From positions 1-12,128 of the forward strand of contig DIKJ01000142.1 of the NCBI GenBank assembly GCA_002424525.1: a stretch of 12,128 nt of DNA, given 5' to 3'. This stretch comes from Bacteroidales bacterium UBA5621 (lineage in GTDB: Bacteria > Bacteroidota > Bacteroidia > Bacteroidales > VadinHA17). Of this stretch, positions 1-7,160 are shown piece by piece (positions within the stretch are counted from its first letter, which is position 1; every line of letters begins with the position of its first letter). The notes under the pieces were generated by a model. It was given only the letters and a program-made list of their open reading frames with translations. It made no database searches and was not told the origin of the DNA. The position numbers and the translations under genes were made by a program.

Positions 1-900
1 AAATACCGCAATAACGCTGCCAACGATGCCTATATATATGCGGCCACCCACGAGTTTGAAAGCCTCCGTTCATTCGAGATAGAAAAAGGAAGATATTTCT
101 CACCTGATGAATCCGCTTCGGGAAAGAATGTTGCCATTATGGGCTCGGAAGTTGCTGAGAGATTGTTCGAAAAAGCAGATCCTGTAGGAAAGGAGATAAT
201 GATTGCGGGCCACAGGACAAATATTATCGGGGTGTTCAAAAAGGAAGGGAAAGGGGGTATCAGCGACAGCGGGATGGATGAGTTTACACTTGTTCCATTC
301 CATTATGCCAAAACCTTTATTAACATGCGTAGCAGGAACCTTGAGGCAAACCTGATGATAAAAGCGAGGGAAAATGTGGCTGTCCAGGAGCTGATGGACG
401 AGACCACGATGATACTGAGAGCTGCAAGGAGGATCAAGCCCGGAGAGATCTCAAACTTCTCATTAAACCAGGCGAGCCTGTTGTCCAAGGGTTTCGATGC
501 AGTCTTTGCCGGCATTAAGATCGGCGGCTGGCTCATAGGAGGATTTGCCATACTGGTGGGGGGATTCGGGATAGCCAATATTATGTTCGTTTCGGTAAGG
601 GAAAGGACGAACATCATAGGTATCCAGAAAGCACTTGGAGCAAAGAGGTTCTTTATCCTTCAGCAGTTCCTCACCGAATCAGTTCTTCTCTCCCTGATCG
701 GAGGGATCCTGGGTATCTTCCTGATCTTCATCGGGACACTGATTATCAACTATCTCTACGATCTGGACATGTTCCTGACTGCAGGCAACATTATGATGGC
801 ACTTTTCATTTCGGGAATTATCGGCATCGTGGCAGGATATGCCCCCGCTTATTCGGCAGCCAGGATGAATCCCGTTGATGCAATGGGATTTTCATTCTGA
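1..900 (+). CDS. MacB/FtsX-type ABC transporter permease, 3' part
   Basis: The reading frame is open from base 1 and ends at TGA 898-900, giving 299 residues of a protein whose N-terminus lies outside the window. The first ~165 residues look like the end of a MacB-type periplasmic core domain (segment 'GSEVAERLFEKADPVGKEI'). They are followed by three membrane segments at about fragment residues 171-197, 216-252 and 258-281. The loop 'RERTNIIGIQKALGAKR' and the ending 'PAYSAARMNPVDAMGF' are hallmarks of the FtsX-like permease domain. The missing 5' part should carry the first membrane helix. Such permeases work with a separate LolD/MacB-like ATPase to move lipoproteins, peptides or drugs across the envelope; the substrate cannot be told here. 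The 3' end overlaps the convergent rsmA by 9 bp, with no terminator visible. Confidence 0.92.
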   Translation, partial: KYRNNAANDAYIYAATHEFESLRSFEIEKGRYFSPDESASGKNVAIMGSEVAERLFEKADPVGKEIMIAGHRTNIIGVFKKEGKGGISDSGMDEFTLVPFHYAKTFINMRSRNLEANLMIKARENVAVQELMDETTMILRAARRIKPGEISNFSLNQASLLSKGFDAVFAGIKIGGWLIGGFAILVGGFGIANIMFVSVRERTNIIGIQKALGAKRFFILQQFLTESVLLSLIGGILGIFLIFIGTLIINYLYDLDMFLTAGNIMMALFISGIIGIVAGYAPAYSAARMNPVDAMGFSF

Positions 901-1674
901 TTTAACCCGTTTTTCATCAATCCAGTTTGTAAGCCGGACAAACTGATCAACGGATAATTGCTCCGGGCGCAGATGAAATTCTTCATAATCCTCTCCCTTT
1001 ATGTTGAACTCCGCTCCCACAGAATTTCTGAGCATCTTCCTCCTCCGGCCGAAACTGGTTTTGACCACCCTGAAAAAGAGTGACTCGTCACATCCGAGAC
1101 TTCCGGTCTCATTCCTGGTCAGCCTGATAACTCCCGATGTGACTTTGGGAACAGGTGAGAACACATGGGGCGGGACGGAAAAAAGATATTCGGTTCTGTA
1201 AAATGCCTGCAGAAGAACACTCAATATACCATAGGTTCTTGAACCGGGGGAAGCACAGATCCTTTCTGCAACCTCTTTCTGCAGCATGCAGCAGACCTCT
1301 GTAATCTTATCACGGTGACCAAGTATCCTGAAAAATATCTGGGATGAGATATTATAAGGGAAGTTCCCCGTTACCGCCAGGTTATTCCTGAACAAACCGC
1401 CTATATCGAGAGTGAGGAAATCGCCTTCGATAATATTACGCAGGTCCGGCAGATCCGATCTGAGAAAATCCACCGACTCCCTGTCGATCTCAACTACCCA
1501 AAGGTCGGTGAATCCTCTCTCAATCAGGCTTCTGGTAAGCATTCCCGTACCGGGACCTATTTCGAGCAGTGTATCATACCCTTTACCAGTGAGGGAGCCG
1601 GCAATCTTCCTGGCAATGTTCCTGTCTTTAAGGAAATGCTGTCCAAGCCTCTTTTTAGGTCTTATTTCATTCAT
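892..1674 (-). CDS. rsmA: 16S rRNA (adenine1518-N6/adenine1519-N6)-dimethyltransferase
   Basis: RsmA (KsgA) uses S-adenosylmethionine to dimethylate two adjacent adenines in helix 45 of 16S rRNA, a late step of small-subunit maturation. The 260-residue product has the family motifs: KKRLGQHFL at 7-15, the SAM-binding LEIGPGTG at 37-44, acidic EID at 62-64, and the catalytic GNFPYNIS at 103-110 (a variant of the usual NLPY). The C-terminal 'SFGRRRKMLRN' is also typical. The frame is open upstream to 1767, but the extra 31 residues do not resemble the family and would overlap the preceding ABC gene. ATG 1674 gives the normal length and starts 25 bp after that gene's stop, so the two are probably co-transcribed. 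The end overlaps the convergent permease gene by 9 bp. Confidence 0.97.
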   Translation of the reverse strand: MNEIRPKKRLGQHFLKDRNIARKIAGSLTGKGYDTLLEIGPGTGMLTRSLIERGFTDLWVVEIDRESVDFLRSDLPDLRNIIEGDFLTLDIGGLFRNNLAVTGNFPYNISSQIFFRILGHRDKITEVCCMLQKEVAERICASPGSRTYGILSVLLQAFYRTEYLFSVPPHVFSPVPKVTSGVIRLTRNETGSLGCDESLFFRVVKTSFGRRRKMLRNSVGAEFNIKGEDYEEFHLRPEQLSVDQFVRLTNWIDEKRVKSE

Positions 1675-1699
1675 GCGACTGGGAACGGCAATGATGTGT

Positions 1700-4600
1700 C
1701 TAAAATCCAAGCATTTCCCTTCCGAATTTTCTCCAGATGGGTATTTTAAGCGATTCGAGCAAAACAATGAAACGGTTCAGCAGATTATAATAGAGCGTCA
1801 CAAAAAGGAACACTATCATAATCCATATTGCAGCAGTATTAAATAAAAGTGTATCTATCCTGAGGTTTCCGATCCTTTTAAAAGGGGCATAATAATGGGC
1901 GCGGCCCAGTTTTGAACCAGGTTTCATATATATCGGATCAGCTTTCTGTATGAGTTTCCTTTCCGAGTCATAAATCTTGTCGGTATGCATCCTGTTAAGG
2001 ACCATGTTTGAAATGCTCTCGTTAAAATTGGCTTCCCTCAGCCTGTTGAACTCCTCGTCGCCCAGCCTTCCCTTGATGACGCTGTAAAGCGAGTCGCGCC
2101 TCAGTGACACTGAACGGCTTCTCGTCCTGAAGGCAACCCTAAGGCTGTCGATATATGTTGTAGCCTGGGTTGCAATATAATTGTTGAAATTCTCATAATT
2201 CAGGTCCCTCATCCACGATCCTGGCTGAATACCCGTTATTGCCGATAATTCATTTATATGATAATTGATCTTCCTGAAGTTGCTCTCCGAATGTTCCCGA
2301 TATACCGGATCTTTCCCTGCAATCCTGCACTCCTCAATCTTCACCCTCAGGGCCGGAGTAAGGAACGAAGCGTACCAGTCGCTCTGGCTTATCTCCATAT
2401 CATATTCAAAAAAGGGCTTCTGGAATTTATTGCCCTTGAATTCCTCGACCATTACAGCCTCATAGGCCCAGCGCGTTACCATTACATCCCCGATAACAGG
2501 GACGTAGATCTTTTTGGTGATCGAACTGTGAAGATCGTCAAACCGTATCATTGCACCTCCGAGCAGAAGCATTGGAACGAGCAGGAGGGGTATAAGGATA
2601 TAAATACTTACTGCTGTCCTCATACCTGCTGAAATATTCAGTCCCAGAACATTACCGAAACAGGCGGCAGAGAAAAGGACGAGCCATTGCTGAAACAACA
2701 TTCCTTTGACTTCAAGAAGAGTGTTGGCAACAATTACAAACGATAATGACTGAATTGCCGACAGGCCGAAGAGAAAGGTAATCTTTGAAAGCAGATAGCT
2801 TAACCTGCTTATGTTGAGATATTTTTCCCTTTCCAGGATCTTCCTGTCCCTGAATATCTCCTCAGCGCTGACAGTGAGCCCGATAAAAAGAGCAACAATA
2901 ACTGCCATGAAGAGAAAAATGTAATAATTCTTATTTGCTGAAAAAATATATCTGCCGTTTTCGCTGTATTTCGAGATAAATCCCAGTATCAGTGCAAGCA
3001 TCGGGGCCTCGAGAAGGTTGATTATCATATACTGACGGTCGGCCAGTTTGCGCAGGAGATTTCTCTTGTTAAAGGTCCTGAGCTGTTTAAGTTTCTCCGG
3101 AACCCTGAAATTACTGGTGGGGACAGGTGACCTGGGAGGCTTGTCGCCCGTAACAGGCATCATTTTTTTCCTGTACCTCTCGTACCATTCTCCAGGGTTT
3201 ATCTGTCTCTCTTTTCCCTGGTACCCGGCGCTGTCAATCACTTTGACCTCGACGATCTGAAGTATGTTGTCCGTTTCAACGTTACCGCAGTTGGGACATT
3301 CACTTTCAGCTGCATTGGCCTGTGAAGTCTCGGTTTTGAAATAGACCAGTGCTTCAACAGGGTCCCCGTCGTAGATCATGTAACCGCCCTTATCGAGTAT
3401 CCAGAGCCGGTCAAACATCTTGATCACAGAGGATGAGGGCTGGTGGATTATCGCAAAGACGAGCCTGCCATGCAGGGCTTGTTGCTTTAACAAAGCCATC
3501 ACCTTGTCTGAATCAAACGATGATAATCCCGATGTCGGTTCATCAACAAAAAGGACGACAGGCTCTCTCATCAGTTCAAGCCCGATGTTAAGCCGCTTTC
3601 TCTGCCCTCCGCTTATCTTCTTGTTAAGGGGGTCACCAACCTGAAGATCCTTAATCTCAGTAAGGTCGAGATCAGAGAGTACTTTCTCCACAGTCGTATT
3701 AAGCTGATCCTCGTTATAATCGCCAAAGCATAACCGTGCATTGAAGTAAAGGTTCTGATAAACAGTAAGTTCCTCGATCAACAGATCATCCTGGGGCACA
3801 AACCCGATCAGCCCTGTAAGTTCGTCCGATTCCTTATGGATATCATAACCGTTGATATAAAGACTGCCTTTTGTCGGCTCCAGCTTACCGTTAAGGATAT
3901 TGATAAGCGTCGATTTTCCGACACCGCTCCCTCCCATCAGACCGATAAGGTTGCCCGATTCGATCCTGAAATTCATCTCGCGGACACCATTATCCGAATT
4001 CTTAAAAATAAACTCGATATTGTGTCCCTCCAGAATTATCTGTTCAGAGAACTTCCTTGAAACAAATTTCTTGAAGATCCTCGAATAATAGATCGGTTCA
4101 ATTCCTGTTCCCTTTATATTGACACCCCGTTCCAGGAGGTAAGGCCTGCATGCGATAATATCCCGTCCCTTGAAATAAAGAGGGAGAGGGCCATCGTAGT
4201 TGAAAATTAGCGAGCCGGAACTCTCTATATGAAGCACAAACATATACCCCTTAAATCCCCTGGTCCTTATGTGACGCCACTTGCCGTAATTGACGTAATC
4301 TTTTTCGGCCTGCAGCTCCGGATTATCACTTTCAATTATCAGCATGCAGTCAGGCGAAACATCATCGTAAGTTCTCCCTATCATGAAAGAGCTTGCATTA
4401 TCGTACTCCTTTTTTGAAATGTTGAATGTACGGGCAACTATATCGACTATGTTCTTTTCCTGTTCCGAAACTATGCCATCTTCAAATGCGAATTCCAGCA
4501 ACTGCAGGAAAACGATCATCCTTTCCTCAAGAAAGAGACCTTTTTTGATCTGTCGGCAAATATTGGTGATCTGGAAAGAGATAAGGGAATCTTCATCTGA

Positions 4601-4813
4601 AAGTTCAGATTTGTCAACACTCTTCAATTCATTGGAATAAAATTCAAGGTTATTCTCGAAAAGTGCATAATACTCCTCTTCAAGCTCCCTGTTCAGATAT
4701 CTTCTCAGATAGCTGCGCAGTATCTTTTTACCTCTTGAAGATATTCCGGTGGGATTAACTGTGGAGATAATTGCAAAAATGTGTATCAGAGCAAGTAATA
4801 CCGATTCCCTCAT
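1700..4813 (-). CDS. TerB-like / ABC ATPase / ABCG-type membrane fusion protein
   Basis: This 1037-residue protein appears to be an ABC half-transporter with added domains. Residues 1-145 form a helical, acidic region resembling the TerB-like fold (segment 'FAFEDGIVSEQEKNIV'). Residues 150-250 are of unknown fold. The nucleotide-binding domain spans about 260-490, with Walker A GGSGVGKST at 294-302, signature SGGQR at 401-405, Walker B VVLFVDEP at 419-426 and H-loop His457; it looks most like the ABCG group. A CPNCG pair (Cys506, Cys509) follows. Six membrane segments sit near 596-614, 629-649, 671-700, 709-730, 732-753 and 988-1011, the ABC2/ABCG pattern. The loop between the last two is about 234 residues, far longer than in typical ABCG proteins, and probably lies in the periplasm. 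Substrate and direction are unknown. The gene sits between a lipoprotein gene and rsmA on the same strand. Its start lies only 21 nt after an intrinsic terminator. Confidence 0.92.
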   Translation of the reverse strand: MRESVLLALIHIFAIISTVNPTGISSRGKKILRSYLRRYLNRELEEEYYALFENNLEFYSNELKSVDKSELSDEDSLISFQITNICRQIKKGLFLEERMIVFLQLLEFAFEDGIVSEQEKNIVDIVARTFNISKKEYDNASSFMIGRTYDDVSPDCMLIIESDNPELQAEKDYVNYGKWRHIRTRGFKGYMFVLHIESSGSLIFNYDGPLPLYFKGRDIIACRPYLLERGVNIKGTGIEPIYYSRIFKKFVSRKFSEQIILEGHNIEFIFKNSDNGVREMNFRIESGNLIGLMGGSGVGKSTLINILNGKLEPTKGSLYINGYDIHKESDELTGLIGFVPQDDLLIEELTVYQNLYFNARLCFGDYNEDQLNTTVEKVLSDLDLTEIKDLQVGDPLNKKISGGQRKRLNIGLELMREPVVLFVDEPTSGLSSFDSDKVMALLKQQALHGRLVFAIIHQPSSSVIKMFDRLWILDKGGYMIYDGDPVEALVYFKTETSQANAAESECPNCGNVETDNILQIVEVKVIDSAGYQGKERQINPGEWYERYRKKMMPVTGDKPPRSPVPTSNFRVPEKLKQLRTFNKRNLLRKLADRQYMIINLLEAPMLALILGFISKYSENGRYIFSANKNYYIFLFMAVIVALFIGLTVSAEEIFRDRKILEREKYLNISRLSYLLSKITFLFGLSAIQSLSFVIVANTLLEVKGMLFQQWLVLFSAACFGNVLGLNISAGMRTAVSIYILIPLLLVPMLLLGGAMIRFDDLHSSITKKIYVPVIGDVMVTRWAYEAVMVEEFKGNKFQKPFFEYDMEISQSDWYASFLTPALRVKIEECRIAGKDPVYREHSESNFRKINYHINELSAITGIQPGSWMRDLNYENFNNYIATQATTYIDSLRVAFRTRSRSVSLRRDSLYSVIKGRLGDEEFNRLREANFNESISNMVLNRMHTDKIYDSERKLIQKADPIYMKPGSKLGRAHYYAPFKRIGNLRIDTLLFNTAAIWIMIVFLFVTLYYNLLNRFIVLLESLKIPIWRKFGREMLGF

Positions 4814-4822
4814 AAAGGCATT

Positions 4823-4861
4823 AAATAATAAAAAGACCGCAAAGTCAATTGCTTTGCGGTC
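4823..4861 (-). terminator. Rho-independent terminator after the lipoprotein gene
   Basis: Read on the minus strand, a perfect 10-bp stem (GACCGCAAAG paired with CTTTGCGGTC, 4861-4852 and 4844-4835) closes a 7-nt loop. It is followed at once by TTTTTATTATTT. It lies 17 bp beyond the lipoprotein stop codon and only 21 nt before the start of the next gene on the same strand, so it may act as a partial terminator or attenuator. Confidence 0.88.
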
Positions 4862-4878
4862 GTATATATTTCAATCAA

Positions 4879-5700
4879 TTAAAGTACAACCTGGCTTCTG
4901 ACCTGTTCTATTGCTTTCGTTATATCTATGATATTCTGATTGGTAAGACTGGTGGTGAGTCCTGCATACACATTCTTCATCGGTTCGAGCCAGCCGACAA
5001 ATTCTCTTACAGCCGGATCGCTCATATAGGGTTCCGTGATCTCGAGGAAAAGTTCAAATGATTTTTTCTGCTCGAGAAGAACTCCTGATATACCTGCTAT
5101 CTGATAGGCAGCTTCCGAAACGTGGGTTGTAAGGTACATGCCTTCAACCCATGCGCCGCCGACAACAAGCAATGCCAGAGCCTGCTGGTCATTGTCGCTC
5201 AGGTACTCATATGTCTGATTGAAAGCGTTGGTGAGTATTTCTACAAGCTGATCCCTGTTGTCAAAGTTTTCCCTGATGCGCTCATAAAGGGTCTCATCAT
5301 ATATTTTCGACATATTGAGCTCGTTGGCAAGTACTCTGATCGCATTCAGGTAATTGATCACTTCCTGGTGCATATTATAAAGGGTCGCATAGCTGAGGTC
5401 AGCCCCAAAAACACCCAGATTCAGAGCCCTTGCCGTACTGCTGAAATATCTCCTTGAGTTCTCAACCGGATTCGCAATACCCATAATATAACCTACCTCG
5501 AGATCATGAAGCATTTTTAATACTTCTGCCGAAGTTGGCAGGGGATAAACATTTTTTTCAATTTCTGTCTCGAGAGCCCTGACCTGGTCGAGTTCAACTT
5601 TTTTCATTTCAGCTTTTTCTGCCCTGCTTTTACATGAGGATAATCCGGAGAAGCTTAATATAAGCATCGGAAGTATAATAATCGCTGCAACCTTTTTCAT
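4879..5700 (-). CDS. Conserved-looking outer-envelope lipoprotein of unknown function
   Basis: The 273-residue product begins with a lipoprotein signal: MKK, a hydrophobic stretch at about 4-18, then the lipobox LSSC at 20-23, so Cys23 should be lipidated and the protein anchored in the envelope. The mature part is predicted by eye to be nearly all helical, with no cysteines or enzyme motifs I can name. The segments 'YPLPTSAEV', 'GIANPVENSRRYF' and 'ALNLGVFGADLSYATLYN' recall a Bacteroidetes family without an assigned function; that is recollection, not a search. ATG 5700 is chosen because it starts the signal peptide. An intrinsic terminator follows. The next gene on the same strand is the large ABC fusion with a long probable periplasmic loop, so a shared envelope role is possible but unproven. 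Confidence 0.87.
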   Translation of the reverse strand: MKKVAAIIILPMLILSFSGLSSCKSRAEKAEMKKVELDQVRALETEIEKNVYPLPTSAEVLKMLHDLEVGYIMGIANPVENSRRYFSSTARALNLGVFGADLSYATLYNMHQEVINYLNAIRVLANELNMSKIYDETLYERIRENFDNRDQLVEILTNAFNQTYEYLSDNDQQALALLVVGGAWVEGMYLTTHVSEAAYQIAGISGVLLEQKKSFELFLEITEPYMSDPAVREFVGWLEPMKNVYAGLTTSLTNQNIIDITKAIEQVRSQVVL

Positions 5701-5914
5701 ATTGAGTCAGATTTAATTAAAAAAATGGTTAAAAAAACGGTTATAAAAATAGTAAATAATATTAAACATAATCTCAGGCAATGTGATTTTATATTTTTTA
5801 TATAGTCTTCATCTATTGTTATGCCTCTGCATAATAACAAAAAAATGGTCCGGGAGGTTCAGTTCTGATGCTCATTTTGCTCTTAGCCGTATTCCCGTAT
5901 CAGCAATTTTTATC
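5701..5914. other. AT-rich non-coding spacer between divergent genes
   Basis: This is the first part of the 368-bp gap between the lipoprotein gene and carA. I see no gene in it. The part next to the lipoprotein start (5701-5765) is A/T-rich with two GGTTAnAAAA-like runs, and probably holds that gene's promoter, though no exact TAnnTTTG box was found on the minus strand. An inverted repeat TTATGC-CTCT-GCATAA lies at 5819-5834. The remaining part of the gap is listed separately as a promoter-like box, a hairpin and a tandem repeat. Confidence 0.6.
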
Positions 5915-5922
5915 TATCTTTG
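5915..5922 (+). promoter_or_regulatory. Probable carA promoter -7 box (TATCTTTG)
   Basis: TATCTTTG matches the Bacteroidetes -7 consensus TAnnTTTG exactly and is followed by CGGCC. No convincing TTTG -33 box sits 17-23 bp upstream; the nearest, 5876-5879, is too far. If used, transcription would start near 5929 and carA would have a leader of about 140 nt containing the hairpin at 5940-5974 and the 7-bp repeat array. Confidence 0.5.
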
Positions 5923-5939
5923 CGGCCGTATTCAGGGCT

Positions 5940-5974
5940 CCAGCCTTCGCTAAAGCTTCGGCTGGCAAAGCAGG
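5940..5974 (+). repeat. REP-like hairpin repeat, copy 1 (carA leader)
   Basis: A 6-bp stem CCAGCC (5940-5945) / GGCTGG (5960-5965) encloses a 14-nt loop holding TTCGCTAAAGCT, followed by CAAAGCAGG. The unit matches copy 2 (8552-8586) at 27 of 35 positions, with the 14-nt core CCTTCGCTAAAGCT identical. Three of the six stem pairs differ between copies by paired compensatory changes. An 8-bp direct repeat CAGGGCTC (5933-5940 and 5971-5978) flanks this copy. No U-tract follows, so it is not an intrinsic terminator. Confidence 0.8.
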
Positions 5975-5993
5975 GCTCAGGGATTCATGAGTT

Positions 5994-6056
5994 GTGAGGG
6001 GTGAAGAGAGAGAAGTGAGGAGTGAGGAGGGAGGAATGAGGAGTGAGGAGTGAGTA
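5994..6056 (+). repeat. Tandem 7-bp repeat array (GTGAGGA, nine units)
   Basis: Nine consecutive heptamers stay in phase. Four are exact GTGAGGA, and the others (GTGAGGG, GTGAAGA, GAGAGAA, GGGAGGA, ATGAGGA) and the last (GTGAGTA) differ by one to three bases. The array ends 12 bp before the carA start codon. It contains several AGGAG strings, but the last of these is 18 nt from the ATG, too far for a standard ribosome-binding site. Confidence 0.9.
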
Positions 6057-6068
6057 AAAAATTCAGAG

Positions 6069-7160
6069 ATGAGGGAAAGAGTAAAGGTACGGTTGACGCT
6101 TGAAGATGGGACGACCTGGTATGGCCGGTCATTCGGTTCGGAAATACCTGCGGCCGGAGAGGTCGTGTTCAACACTGCCATGACCGGTTACCCGGAGAGT
6201 CTTACCGATCCTTCTTACCGGGGACAGATACTCTGTCTTACCTATCCGCTTGTGGGCAACTATGGCGCACCCGGCAGGGAAGAGGAAAATGATCTTTATC
6301 GTTTCTACGAATCAGCCTCGATCCACATTGCCGGATTGATAGTCTCTGACTACTCTTTTGATTACAGCCACTGGAACGCCACCGAAAGCCTTGATGAGTG
6401 GCTTAAAAGAAACAATATCCCGGGAGTCTTTGGCATCGACACCCGTGCACTCACTAAAAGGATCCGGGAAAAAGGATCGATGCCGGGAAAAATTGAACCG
6501 GAAGGAACCCGGACCGACTTTTTCGATCCCAACAGGATCAATCTGGTTGCACAGGTGAGCACCCATGAAAAACGGATCTATGGCTCGGGAAAATACCGGA
6601 TCCTCCTTGTTGACTGCGGTGTTAAATATAATATTATAAGGAATCTCTTAAAGCGTGATACTACTATAATAAGGGTGCCATGGGATTATGATTACCATAA
6701 TGAGGATTTTGACGGACTCTTCCTGACCAACGGTCCCGGCGATCCTAAAATGTGTGAAGCAACAATCAGTAATATAAGAAGATCGCTGAACGACAGCAAG
6801 CCTGTATTCGGGATATGCCTTGGCAACCAGCTCATGGCTCTGGCATCAGGGGCTGACACCTATAAACTGAAATACGGACACAGGAGCCATAATCAGCCTG
6901 TCATTCAACCAGGGACCGATAAAGCCTATATCACATCCCAGAATCATGGTTACGCAGTTGATAACAACACCCTTAATAATGAATGGGAGCCTCTTTTCAT
7001 TAATATAAATGACAAGACCAACGAGGGGATGAGGCATAAGAGCAAACCCTTTTTTTCCACACAGTTCCATCCTGAAGCATCAGGAGGCCCGACAGACACC
7101 GATTTCCTTTTTGATCTTTTTATTGAAAATATCAGAAAATACGCCGGTCAGGAAGCATAA
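6069..7160 (+). CDS. carA: Carbamoyl-phosphate synthase small (glutaminase) subunit
   Basis: CarA hydrolyses glutamine and passes ammonia to CarB for carbamoyl-phosphate synthesis, which feeds arginine and pyrimidine pathways. The 363-residue product is full length. The N-terminal CPSase small-chain domain includes 'EVVFNTAMTGYPESLTDPSY' at 31-50, and the class I glutamine amidotransferase domain begins around 175. Visible active-site elements are NGPGDP at 221-226, the nucleophile Cys250 in GICLGNQ, and His334 with Glu336 in FHPEA. ATG 6069 is the only sensible start, because an in-frame TGA lies at 6051. The gene has its own leader with a hairpin and a heptamer array, and is separated from carB by argH, argG and argR on the opposite strand. 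Its last 13 bp overlap the end of argH. No ARG box like those next to argR is seen upstream. Confidence 0.97.
   Translation: MRERVKVRLTLEDGTTWYGRSFGSEIPAAGEVVFNTAMTGYPESLTDPSYRGQILCLTYPLVGNYGAPGREEENDLYRFYESASIHIAGLIVSDYSFDYSHWNATESLDEWLKRNNIPGVFGIDTRALTKRIREKGSMPGKIEPEGTRTDFFDPNRINLVAQVSTHEKRIYGSGKYRILLVDCGVKYNIIRNLLKRDTTIIRVPWDYDYHNEDFDGLFLTNGPGDPKMCEATISNIRRSLNDSKPVFGICLGNQLMALASGADTYKLKYGHRSHNQPVIQPGTDKAYITSQNHGYAVDNNTLNNEWEPLFININDKTNEGMRHKSKPFFSTQFHPEASGGPTDTDFLFDLFIENIRKYAGQEA

Noticed and set aside
892..900. Short overlap of convergent gene ends (also 7148-7160)
   Set aside because: Overlaps of 9 and 13 bp between convergent genes are common in compact genomes and need no special explanation.
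1675..1767. In-frame upstream extension of rsmA by 31 residues
   Set aside because: It overlaps the end of the ABC fusion gene, has no family similarity, and the protein from ATG 1674 already has the normal N-terminus just ahead of the GQHFL motif.
5940..5974. Hairpin as an intrinsic terminator or known riboswitch
   Set aside because: No U-tract follows on either strand, and it matches no riboswitch class I recognise; a second copy in another context points to a dispersed repeat.
5994..6056. CRISPR-like array
   Set aside because: Units are 7 bp with no spacers, so it is a simple tandem repeat.
5900..6181. Minus-strand open frame of 93 codons across the carA leader
   Set aside because: Its low-complexity Ser/Leu/Thr-rich translation comes from the GTGAGGA repeat and the hairpin read backwards; it also overlaps the carA start.
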